From: Planctomycetota bacterium
Lineage (GTDB): Bacteria > Planctomycetota > J058
Assembly (NCBI GenBank): GCA_019636275.1
Contig: JAHBXY010000006.1
Coordinates: 1 to 64,000, forward strand
DNA length: 64,000 nt
Direction of reading: 5' to 3'
A model generated the notes under the pieces. The model saw nothing but the letters and a program-made list of their open reading frames with translations. It was not told the origin of the DNA and did no database searches. The translations under genes and the position numbers were made by a program. Positions 53,401 to 60,523 of this stretch are shown here, piece after piece. Position 1 is the first letter of the stretch, and each line of letters begins with the position of its first letter.

Positions 53401-53629
53401 CGTCCCACTCTCCCTTCGACGTGGGGTCGGCCTTGTAGGGGTCGGCCTCGACCGGGACGCCCTTCCAGCGGTACTCGTAGACGGAGTAGCCCCCGCTCGG
53501 CCGGTGCCAGAAGAGGGTCTGGTTCGAGCCGATCCACACGACCTGGTGCTCGGGGCCGATCGACTCCCAGGTGTCGCGCGTGGTCTCCGGGCCCGGCAGC
53601 GGGTCGGGGCCGAGGATCTTCAGCGTCAT
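50417..53629 (-). CDS. Large protein: propeller-like repeats plus hydrophobic pore-former-like C-terminal half
   Basis: A 1070-residue protein. Residues about 1-290 hold four to five repeats ending 'LLYLGNHLLLHW', 'LVYLGGDLVLDW', 'LLYLGKDRMLVW' with intervening 'YxVxRxDR', like a tectonin/propeller ligand-binding domain. The middle (about 400-690) is helical. From about 690 there are alternating hydrophobic segments ('LAVVIFHMAAPLLARAIP', 'IGFLNLIALLAAID', 'LGFWLAAVGAGAAYASAAGFLIGGG' core, 'VLMSIGIVIGLGAGLLQVW'), as in colicin/VasX-like membrane toxins. No signal peptide. ATG 53629 overlaps the OmpA-like gene stop by 4 bases. No immunity gene is obvious. Pore formation is inferred. Confidence 0.7.
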   Translation of the reverse strand: MTLKILGPDPLPGPETTRDTWESIGPEHQVVWIGSNQTLFWHRPSGGYSVYEYRWKGVPVEADPYKADPTSKGEWDDAQRKASQPKRGIVGGRLLYLGNHLLLHWVPQSPKESHFRLWRLQPNHPSDPVVALLSEGDWKSIGLLNRLVYLGGDLVLDWKPDGPGDEGRRSSSYNVWRLDRAATGKKDPLPTFVANGKWSEIGHDHELLYLGKDRMLVWEHGRRVHPEEPQKKATSRYRVYRVDRTVKNWSQLLPDPVLADGLWYTIFTSPEEEHRLIPIGDAEPRMIDLVAAAKQGERKVRVWPVHNDIPEATGVSGVTIRRDANLVRVKVIPRKLMAARTGVDGGGVVGPTLEELGDELRLSPQKTFEDLLGFPENGPTVKLIYQREFETAAYPGFADASRRLARQGRAFDKSGRYGYVSKNQFKQWRVDPNLPLVFTLSPAFQNEVLTAGAHQQQRELRLKMAQPHFDALKTKIEKLEQALVPLRIHGDLLATQLEPAYEDLGLLNALKLLLEFMHSRPKAGSKFDAQKVTDLKALVEALIVEHEKHTIIDPKHLQDTKALRDAAADKVLALLEDPDMLGDLRIFAENVDLSKTSLEALVLDTLRNAYGLLLLSNHGDRVVEEHVRPAIMHAARMVKLEGLPPSGSPEFDKVLAEDITPPNKVSALSIMASRTAPLPTAFGNVPGPTSLAVVIFHMAAPLLARAIPTVAGVNRFGGYALRALCWCGNFSPLQRADAMAVVVKRDLGLTRKIDWAGKFQAGPAATAGIGFLNLIALLAAIDSDEASTAKKVASIVGSAASLGSTSLQFSQAFLRAMNVGRLGNAVGFTGRALGTVAGFVAAGLGAVQAMEEKQSGDELGFWLAAVGAGAAYASAAGFLIGGGLAGASGIGAPAGAVLMSIGIVIGLGAGLLQVWRDIFTNATHSVVEALVAQYSRSSKDGLKPDDPIKKGYGAYAFAHDKPGAGPLKAAFEKVKSAHHPGVTGFMPYVNPDPLPSDVSTTPGKPDLKDGGVELLYDAGFDVDGIRVIVDETKGVTVLKRLLANRDWPLRRTKQSGAPPQPKTQAPPVPT

Positions 53630-56600
53630 GGGTGCTCGACCCCGGTCAGGGCGTGGCCTTGGAGATGGACGGCGACCACCTGCGCGGCGCGGGCGCGCGG
53701 CAGGCCGTCGAGGGACGTGAACGGGAGGAGGCTGCCGTCGTCGAGGATCGCCGTCCCGCCCCGCTCGCCGCCGACCTTGAAGCGCAGGGTCTCGATGCGC
53801 TGCCCGGGCGGGCGCGACCAGGCCCAGTGCTCGCCGCTCTCGACGACGAAGACGGGCGGCTGCAGCGGGTGCTGGTCGGGGTCCTCGCGCATGTCGACGA
53901 ACCACGCCGTCCAGTCGAACGGGTCGAGGCCCGCGGGGGGGGTCCAGGCGACCGTGACCACGCCCCCCTGCACGACGCCCTTGGCCGGGGCGCCGAGGGC
54001 GGGGCCGGGGTCCGGCCGCTCGTGGCGGTGCCACGACGCCGGGAGCGGGTCCGGCATGGCCGCCCGCAGGCGGTGGACCGTGAAGGTCACCGCGGCGCCG
54101 TCGGGCAGCGGCGTGAGGGCGCTGAGGAACACGGCCTTCCCGCCCTCCGGATCGAGGCGCCACTGCAGGTCGAAGAAGGTCGCCAGCACCTGCGTGTCGT
54201 CCGGGGCGAGGACCTCGCGGTAGAAGCGGCAGCGCGGCGCCGTGTCGCTGTCGACGGCGCAGGCGGCGGCGTCGCCGACCTTGCAGGGGAACGCCGCCGG
54301 CGGCGGCTCCACGAAGACGGCCACCTCGACGCGGCCGCGCGGGTCCTCGCCGTCGCGCGGATTGAAGCCGGCGCACCCCGACGCCCCGCCCTGCACGAAC
54401 GCCGCCGCGGGCAGGACGGGCCCCCGGGCCACGGCGCAGGCGGCGAAGGCGTCGCGCAGGGCGGCGGCGGTGGGCGCGTCGAGGGCCCCCGTCACGGCGA
54501 CGTCCGGCCGGAGGCGCGCGAGGCCGGCCAGGCGGTGGAAGACGCCGGCGTTGAAGTCGCGCTGGAAGCCGCGCAGCGCGCGCTGCGTGTAGGGGCCGGG
54601 CGCGCCGTCGATCGGCCCCGGGTCGCAGCCGACCCCGCGCAGCATGGCCTGGGCGTGGGACAGGCCCCAGCCCTCCTCGGCCGCGACCTGGTCCAGGGCG
54701 TCGAGGTCCCGCGACAGGAGCGCCATGAGCACGCGGGCGCGGCGGTCGGAGAGGGCCTTGTCCGCGGCCTCGGACCCCGCCTCCCGGGTGTGGGCGAAGA
54801 TCCGCACCTGCCGCTCCGGCGTCAGCTCCGCCCGCTCCTGCACCCACGCGATGTGCCCGAGCGCGCCGGGCCCGGGGCAGGCGGTGCCGGCGAGGAACAC
54901 CGCGCCGGGGATCGCCCAGCCCACGGCCGGGGCGACGCGCACGAGCTCGACCTCGACCAGGCCGGGCGCCTCGGCGTCGGCGGTCGCGTCGAGGTAGCCC
55001 TGCTTGGTCACCTTGACCCGGTAGGTGCCGGGGAGCTGGTCCTGGAGCAGGAGCTTGCCCTCGGCGTCGGTCACGCCCTTGTCGGCGCCCTGCTCGCTCT
55101 CCACCTCGACCTTCGCGTCGACCACCGGCTTGCCGAAGGAGTCGCGGACGACGACCTCGAGCGTCGCGAGGTCGTCGGTGAGGTCGATCGTGTCGATGAG
55201 GGCGCCGAGCCACAAGGCGTACTCGGGGCAGCCGGGCGCCGGGCAGGGGGTGCGGGCCGGCGGCGTGACCGCCTGCGGGAAGAGGAACACCTCCACGCGG
55301 CGGTTCTCCTCGTCGGCCACCCCGTCGCCCGTGGCCTTGACCGGGTGGAACTCGCCGCAGCCGTGGACCTCGATCGCCGTGCCCGCGGGCAGGGTCGTGT
55401 CGTCCTCGGCCATGTAGGCGGCGCAGAGGGCGCGCCGCGTCGACGCGTCGGCCGTGCCCGACGGCGTGAGGGCGCCGCCCTTGGCGTTGGTCGCCGCCTG
55501 GAAGGCCTTCACGGCCGCCTGGTAGTCCTTCGTCGGGTTGGCGTCGATCGGCCCGGCGTAGAGGGGCGCGCCGTCGTCGCCCTTCAGCCGGGCGAGCATG
55601 TGCTTGTCCTCGCGGACCCCCCAGGGCGCGCTCTTGCCCGTGGCCGCGTAGCGCGCGCGCCAGTCGTCGGCGTCGTCGACGAGGAAGGCCCGGACGGCCT
55701 CGGCCCGGTCGACCGACAGCCGCAGGTTGTAGGCGTCCGAGCCGGCCGTGTCGGTGTGGCCCACGACCAGCACGGCGCCCGGCGCCCGCTTGTCGTAGAC
55801 GCGCTTGAAGGCCTTGATCGAGCGCAGCGAGCGCGGCAGGAGGAAGGTCTTGTCGGTCTCGAAGAGCATGCCCGTGAGCCGCACCCGCACGGGGCCCGTC
55901 GCCGGCAGGGCGGGGCGCACCGCCCGGTACTTCCCCTTGCGGTAGACGTCGCAGCGCTTCCAGTCGCACGCGGCCGCCTCGTGGCACTCGAGGGCCGGCG
56001 CGTCCTTGGCGGCGAAGAGCAGCAGGTCCACGCGGTCCGCGTGGGCGACGACGTGGTCCCCGATGCGCACCCGCTCGGGCGGCCACGCGGCCCCGCAGCC
56101 GCCCGCCGGCGCGCGGACGGTCTCGACCCCGGCGCGGCGCGCGGCGAGGGCGGCCCGCTCCTCGCCCACGACCTGCGCCAGGACCTCGTCGTAGACGTCG
56201 AAGAACGCCGCCCAGTCCGCGACGCCCACGTCGCCCGCCGGCGCGGGCTGCCCGGCGGCGGCCGCCCAGCGGGCGCGGAACTCGGCCAGGGCCTTCTTCG
56301 TGTTCGGGCCGGCCTTGCCGTCGGCGGGCCCCGGGTCGCAGGCCCAGCCGCGCACGCTCGAGACCCACCCGAGCGCCTGCTGCCAGTCCTCGACCCGGCC
56401 GCCGCCGTGCGCGTCGGCGGCCCAGGCGGCGCGGTCGCCGCGGACGAACGCGAGGACGTTGCGGGCGCGGCGCGCGCTCGTCTCCTCGTCCTGCGTGTGC
56501 GCCGCGACGAGCAGGAGCAGCTCGGGGCGCTCGCGCAGGACGAGGAGCGCCGCCGCGAGGCCGGCGAGCGCCGACCGCGCGGCGCCCTTCTCGCCGGCCA

Positions 56601-56775
56601 TGAGGACCACCCCCCCGGGCCGGAAGGCCGCGGCGCCCTCCAGCTCGACGATCGTCACCGGCCGCCCCCGCATGATGCGCAGGGTCCTGGTCAGGTCGGG
56701 GGCGACGTCGATCTGCTGGATCGCGCGGGTCTGGTCGCGGTAGAGCTCGATCAGCTTGCGGTCTTCGCCGGGCAT
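53626..56775 (-). CDS. Triple OmpA-like protein with peptidoglycan-binding-like inserts
   Basis: A 1049-residue protein without signal peptide. Module 2 is clearest: 'VRLTGMLFETDKTFLLP', 'VVGHTDTAGSDAYNLRLSVDRAEAV' (core 'GHTDTAGSDAYNLRLS'), a PG-binding-like insert 'YAGPIDANPTKDYQAAVKAFQ', then 'HGCGEFHP' and 'ENRRVEVFLFP'. Module 1 has 'VAAHTQDEETSARRARNVL' and insert 'CDPGPADGKAGPNTKKALAEF'; module 3 has 'IFAHTREAGSEAAD' and insert 'CDPGPIDGAPGPYTQRALRGFQ'. A carboxypeptidase-regulatory-like beta domain ('VVDAKVEVESEQGADKGVTDAEG') follows module 2. Cell-wall binding is predicted. It lies 13 bases after the zincin-like gene. Confidence 0.8.
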   Translation of the reverse strand: MPGEDRKLIELYRDQTRAIQQIDVAPDLTRTLRIMRGRPVTIVELEGAAAFRPGGVVLMAGEKGAARSALAGLAAALLVLRERPELLLLVAAHTQDEETSARRARNVLAFVRGDRAAWAADAHGGGRVEDWQQALGWVSSVRGWACDPGPADGKAGPNTKKALAEFRARWAAAAGQPAPAGDVGVADWAAFFDVYDEVLAQVVGEERAALAARRAGVETVRAPAGGCGAAWPPERVRIGDHVVAHADRVDLLLFAAKDAPALECHEAAACDWKRCDVYRKGKYRAVRPALPATGPVRVRLTGMLFETDKTFLLPRSLRSIKAFKRVYDKRAPGAVLVVGHTDTAGSDAYNLRLSVDRAEAVRAFLVDDADDWRARYAATGKSAPWGVREDKHMLARLKGDDGAPLYAGPIDANPTKDYQAAVKAFQAATNAKGGALTPSGTADASTRRALCAAYMAEDDTTLPAGTAIEVHGCGEFHPVKATGDGVADEENRRVEVFLFPQAVTPPARTPCPAPGCPEYALWLGALIDTIDLTDDLATLEVVVRDSFGKPVVDAKVEVESEQGADKGVTDAEGKLLLQDQLPGTYRVKVTKQGYLDATADAEAPGLVEVELVRVAPAVGWAIPGAVFLAGTACPGPGALGHIAWVQERAELTPERQVRIFAHTREAGSEAADKALSDRRARVLMALLSRDLDALDQVAAEEGWGLSHAQAMLRGVGCDPGPIDGAPGPYTQRALRGFQRDFNAGVFHRLAGLARLRPDVAVTGALDAPTAAALRDAFAACAVARGPVLPAAAFVQGGASGCAGFNPRDGEDPRGRVEVAVFVEPPPAAFPCKVGDAAACAVDSDTAPRCRFYREVLAPDDTQVLATFFDLQWRLDPEGGKAVFLSALTPLPDGAAVTFTVHRLRAAMPDPLPASWHRHERPDPGPALGAPAKGVVQGGVVTVAWTPPAGLDPFDWTAWFVDMREDPDQHPLQPPVFVVESGEHWAWSRPPGQRIETLRFKVGGERGGTAILDDGSLLPFTSLDGLPRARAAQVVAVHLQGHALTGVEHP

Positions 56776-56788
56776 GCCGTCCTCGCGC

Positions 56789-57721
56789 TCAGAGGCCAGG
56801 GACCGCGTTGGTGTGGTGCCACCCCTGGTTCGCCGTCCCGGGGGAGGGCACGGGGAAGCGGAGCGTGTTGCTGCTCGGGAGGTCGACGCCGTGCACGTCG
56901 TACTTCAGCGCCTTCCTGTAGCTCACGCCGACATCGGAGTCGATCACCTTCTTCAGGCGGTACGGCGCCGCGGCCAGGATCCCGAAGGTCTCGCTCACCT
57001 GCTGCTCGGTGACCACCTGCCCGCCCGCGATCAGCTCGGTCAGGTAGGCGTGGAACTCGTCGACGAGCCGCACGCCCGGCGAGTCCTGGTCCTCGACCTT
57101 GCGGCGACAGGCGTGGTTCACCTCGTGCGCCAGCTTGCGGAGCGTCTCCTTGGCGTCGCCCACGCCCTCGGGCCGGAGCTTCAGCGCGCTCTCGTGGTAG
57201 AGGATCATCCGGTGCTTCACGCCGTCGTACTCGCCCATGAGCGAGGAGTCGCTCGAGGTGGCGAACTCGATCGGCAGCCCGGCGAAGATGAACCACTCGA
57301 TCGTGTTCGTGATCACCTCCTTGCGGCGGTGGTTCGCCCCGGACTGCGCCCGCGTCTCCGCGTCGCTCAGGAGCGCGAACACGTGGACGAGGCGGCGCTG
57401 GCAGCGCGCCACCTCGTCGCCCGTCGCCGGCGCGCCGTTCAGGCGCGGCGCCCCGAAGGAGGACGTGCCGGTGAGCCCGAGCAGGCGCCGGAAGCGCCGC
57501 GAGTCCTCCTTGATGCTCTGCAGGAGCGTGTCGCGCACCGGCTCGGTGACCGCGACGAGCGAGCTGCAGAAGAGGACGGCGTCCGCCTCGCGCACCTCGG
57601 GCGTGTGCGGCGCCCCGTCGCGGCAGAACTCGAGCAGGGCCGCCTGGTGCCCGGCCGAGAGCGCCTTGAAGTCGCGGTCGGCGCGGAGCGCGGGGAAGTC
57701 CTTGCCAGGGGGCGGGGGCAT
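56789..57721 (-). CDS. Zincin-like putative metallopeptidase (HExxH)
   Basis: A 310-residue protein without signal peptide. The motif 'LAHEVNHACRR' gives HExxH, and about 20 residues later 'DEFHAYLTE' supplies a plausible third ligand Glu. The pairing HExxH...EFxAYxxE is known to me from toxin-associated peptidase domains. The C-terminus ends in a small strand-rich region with 'DVGVSYRKALKYDV'. ATG 57721 is preceded by GGAGGAG. It is the first gene of the three-gene operon with the OmpA-like and pore-former-like genes. Activity and target are inferred. Confidence 0.65.
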   Translation of the reverse strand: MPPPPGKDFPALRADRDFKALSAGHQAALLEFCRDGAPHTPEVREADAVLFCSSLVAVTEPVRDTLLQSIKEDSRRFRRLLGLTGTSSFGAPRLNGAPATGDEVARCQRRLVHVFALLSDAETRAQSGANHRRKEVITNTIEWFIFAGLPIEFATSSDSSLMGEYDGVKHRMILYHESALKLRPEGVGDAKETLRKLAHEVNHACRRKVEDQDSPGVRLVDEFHAYLTELIAGGQVVTEQQVSETFGILAAAPYRLKKVIDSDVGVSYRKALKYDVHGVDLPSSNTLRFPVPSPGTANQGWHHTNAVPGL

Positions 57722-57834
57722 GTCTCCTCCGGTCGCGCCACGAAGTCTAGCCAGCGGAAGGCGTCGTCGCGCGCCTGGCGGGAGGGCGCCAGCCGCACGT
57801 CGCCCGCCGGTCGGCGTCGAGCCCTGATCAGGCG

Positions 57835-58413
57835 TTACGGAGGGCCGAGCAGCCACGGCACGAGCTCGCGCCGGAGGACCTCGACCTGCCCGAGCCCGAA
57901 CGTCGCGTGCCGCCGCGCGTGGCGCAGGCTCTCCGCGCCGACCATGAGCGCCGCGTGCCGCGCGGCGAGGAGCCCCGAGAAGCGCACCGACCCCGCGAGT
58001 CGCTGGTCGGCGGCGACCTGCGCCGCGCGGACGCAGCGGTCGCAGGGGCAGCGCAGCCAGGCCTCCGCGGCGCCGATCGCCAGGGCGGCGGCCGCGAGCG
58101 CCGGCTCCGGCGGGCGGTCCCTGGCCATCGCGAGCGCGCCGAGGCTCCAGCGCGCCAGGGCGACCTGCGCGCGCACGAGGGCCTCGACCCCGCAGGTCGA
58201 CACGGCCTTGACCAGCCGCTGATCGTCGTCCGTCGCCGGGGGCGAGGGCGCGGCCCGCCGGGCGGCCTCGTGCCCGAGCGCGGCCGCCAGCGCCAGCCGC
58301 TCGGCCGCGAGGTCGCCCGCGCGGGCGCGCTCGGCGAGATAGAGGGCCTCGTCGTCGACGGCGCCGGTGCGCCGCCAGCGCCGCTCCAGCTCGCGCAGCC
58401 GGGCGTCGCTCAC
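57835..58413 (-). CDS. Hypothetical helical protein with Cys cluster
   Basis: A 192-residue protein opening '[30 protein letters not shown]' (core '[11 protein letters not shown]'), a beginning I recognise from a group of uncharacterised proteins in GC-rich environmental bacteria. It is helical and Ala/Arg-rich with a 'CPCDRC' cluster in the middle that may bind metal. The start is GTG 58413, one base from the preceding gene's stop, so the two are co-transcribed. It ends 113 bases before the zincin-like gene. No function can be given. Confidence 0.65.
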   Translation of the reverse strand: MSDARLRELERRWRRTGAVDDEALYLAERARAGDLAAERLALAAALGHEAARRAAPSPPATDDDQRLVKAVSTCGVEALVRAQVALARWSLGALAMARDRPPEPALAAAALAIGAAEAWLRCPCDRCVRAAQVAADQRLAGSVRFSGLLAARHAALMVGAESLRHARRHATFGLGQVEVLRRELVPWLLGPP

Positions 58414-58414
58414 C

Positions 58415-59422
58415 TCAGAGCCGCGCCAGCAGCTCCGCCTTCTTCCGCCGGAACTCGTCGTCGTCGAGGATCCCCTCGGCGCGCAGCTTCGCCAGCTTGC
58501 GGATCAGCTCGGGGATCTCGGCCGGCGGCGGGCCGCCCGCGGGCGGCGGGCCCGCCCGCGCGGGGACGACGGCCGGCGCCGGCGCCGGCGCGTCGAGGTC
58601 GTCGTCGTCGTCCGCGCGGCGCCCGCCGCGGGTCCCGAGGGCCCAGGCGCCCTTGGCGGCGCCGCGGGCCAGGGCCCACGCGGCCTGCCCGCCGCCGACG
58701 ACGGCGCTCTTGGCGGCGGTCTTGCCGAGGTCGACCAGGGCGTCGCCGACCTTCGACGACACGTCGTCGACCGAGTCGAGCGCGCGCGAGAGGACGCGCT
58801 CGATCTGCTTGGGCGGCTCGCCGGCCTGCCCGGCGCGGGCGCGGACGTCGAACTCCTCGTCGACGAGCTTGGCCTGGACGAACATCTCGTCGACCTTGCG
58901 CGCCGTGTCGACGTGCTCCTCGAGCAGCCGGCGCACGTGCGGCGCGTACTCCTCGAGGACGCGCTGGTCGGCGGCGCACAGGGCCAGCCCCAGCTCCGAC
59001 ACGAGCAGGTTGCGCCGCGTGCGGATCTCGCGCGCCGTGAAGGCCTCGGACAGCCAGTCGAGGTCCTGCGCCAGCGCCTGGATCAACCCCTCCGGCCGGA
59101 CCGCCTCGCGCTCGAGCTGCGCCTCCTCGCGCGCGCGATCGAGCGCGTCGAGCTTGCGCAGGATCCGGTCGAGGTCGATCAGGCCGGTGCCGCGCACCGA
59201 CGGGATCTTCAGCGCCGGCTCGCCGACCGACAGGCCCAGCTCGTAGAGCCGCTTGTCGATCCGCCCGCGCCGCGTCCGCAGCGCGCCGGGCGTCATGGCC
59301 CGCAGCCGCTCGCGCGTCTTGCCCTCGGCCACGAGGTCGGGCGGGCAGAAGGCGCTCAGGCGCGCCGGGAGCAGCGGATCGGGCGCCGGCTCGGGCAGCC
59401 GGTTGCCGCCGTTGTCGCCCAC
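58415..59422 (-). CDS. SHOCT-domain protein
   Basis: A 335-residue cytoplasmic protein. The N-terminal two-thirds are charged helices ('LRKLDALDRAREEAQLERE'). A Gly/Ala-rich region has weak amphipathic character ('SAVVGGGQAAWALARGAAKGAW'), and after an Asp/Pro-rich linker the last 33 residues form a SHOCT domain ('ELIRKLAKLRAEGILDDDEF', then 'KKAELLARL'). SHOCT is a short C-terminal oligomerisation motif. GTG 59422 has GGAGGAGG 7-8 bases upstream. Function unknown. Confidence 0.75.
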   Translation of the reverse strand: MGDNGGNRLPEPAPDPLLPARLSAFCPPDLVAEGKTRERLRAMTPGALRTRRGRIDKRLYELGLSVGEPALKIPSVRGTGLIDLDRILRKLDALDRAREEAQLEREAVRPEGLIQALAQDLDWLSEAFTAREIRTRRNLLVSELGLALCAADQRVLEEYAPHVRRLLEEHVDTARKVDEMFVQAKLVDEEFDVRARAGQAGEPPKQIERVLSRALDSVDDVSSKVGDALVDLGKTAAKSAVVGGGQAAWALARGAAKGAWALGTRGGRRADDDDDLDAPAPAPAVVPARAGPPPAGGPPPAEIPELIRKLAKLRAEGILDDDEFRRKKAELLARL

Positions 59423-59466
59423 GGGAGCCTCCTCCGCGCGCCCCCCGGTGCGGGCGCCCCTGGATC

Positions 59467-60420
59467 CTAGCCGGCGTCGTCGAGGCGCGCCGGGGGCGGG
59501 GCGAAGAGCAGCCGCGCCGCGGCCATCGCGACGAGCCCCGCCAGGGCGACCGCGCCGGCGGCGACCCAGTGGCGCGTGCCCAGGAGCAGGGCCACGTCGA
59601 GCAGGTAGATCGCCCGCAGCAGGGCGCGCGTCGTGCGCTCGCCGCGGGCGCGCGTCCCCTGCTCGATCACGGCGAAGCCCTGCGCCAGGGCCACGAGCGC
59701 CAGCGGCAGCGCGCCCACGAGCGCCAGCGGGTGCAGGCGCACGGGCCCGGCGAGCGTCGCCAGGGCCACGAGCGCCGGCGGCAGCGTCGTGCCCAGGCAG
59801 CCCGTCGCCACGGCGTCGGGCGGCGCGTCCTCGTCCTCGTAGAAGGAGAGCACCGTCAGGTAGACGACGTACATGCCCAGGAGCAGCGCGTAGAGGAGCG
59901 CCGGGCCGAGCTCGCGCGGCCCCTCCCAGGCGCCGAGGACGAACGCGCCCAGGAGGGCGTTGGCGGCGCGGCAGGCGCCCATGGCCAGGGCGCCCGGGAG
60001 GCGCTCGGCCTTGAGCAGGCCGTCGTAGGCCAGGATGCACGCGGCCAGCGCGACCGCCCCCAGCGCGCCGCGCGCGGCGGCGCCCTGGCCGAGCGCGGCC
60101 CCGGCGAGCGTCGCCAGCGCCAGGAGCGCCACGAGCAGCCCGCCCCCGAGCAGGCTCGCCGTGACGGGCGACACGCGCCCGGCCGGCAGCGGGCGGTCGG
60201 GGTAGAGCGCGCGGTCGCGCTCGAGGTCGAAGCGGTCGTTCAGGACCATGCCGGCCCAGTAGGCGCAGCACGAGGCGAGCGCGAGCAGCGCCAGGGCGCC
60301 GGCCTCCTCGGCGCGCCAGGGGGCGGCGGGGTCGCGCAGGACGAGCGCGCCGGTGACGACGTTGGCCGCCGCGCTGAGCGCCAGCGGCGCGCGGGTGAGC
60401 AGGAGCAGGTCGCGCACCAC
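59467..60420 (-). CDS. UbiA-family prenyltransferase
   Basis: A 317-residue integral membrane protein with eight to nine helices. The first Asp-rich motif is 'NDRFDLERD' (NDxxDxxxD) and the second 'AYDGLLKAERLPG' (DxxxK), the two Mg-diphosphate sites of UbiA enzymes. It would attach an isoprenoid to an acceptor such as a quinone precursor, heme or sugar; 'PDRPLPAGRVSP' after motif 1 is family-typical. GTG 60420 has GAGGA 7 bases upstream; an ATG at 60540 would add a non-homologous leader. It is divergent from the FHA gene. Confidence 0.85.
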   Translation of the reverse strand: MVRDLLLLTRAPLALSAAANVVTGALVLRDPAAPWRAEEAGALALLALASCCAYWAGMVLNDRFDLERDRALYPDRPLPAGRVSPVTASLLGGGLLVALLALATLAGAALGQGAAARGALGAVALAACILAYDGLLKAERLPGALAMGACRAANALLGAFVLGAWEGPRELGPALLYALLLGMYVVYLTVLSFYEDEDAPPDAVATGCLGTTLPPALVALATLAGPVRLHPLALVGALPLALVALAQGFAVIEQGTRARGERTTRALLRAIYLLDVALLLGTRHWVAAGAVALAGLVAMAAARLLFAPPPARLDDAG

Positions 60421-60506
60421 GATCGGGTCCTCTTCCGCCCGAAGGTACCCGCCGGGGGCGACGCCCGCCGCCCCGCCGGCCGCGGGCGCGCGCCCGGCCG
60501 CGCTGC

Positions 60507-60512
60507 TATACT
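60507..60512 (+). promoter_or_regulatory. -10-like TATACT before the FHA gene
   Basis: TATACT ends 11 bases before ATG 60524; with no Shine-Dalgarno this would give a leaderless or near-leaderless mRNA. Confidence 0.45.
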
Positions 60513-60523
60513 CCCGCGACGCC

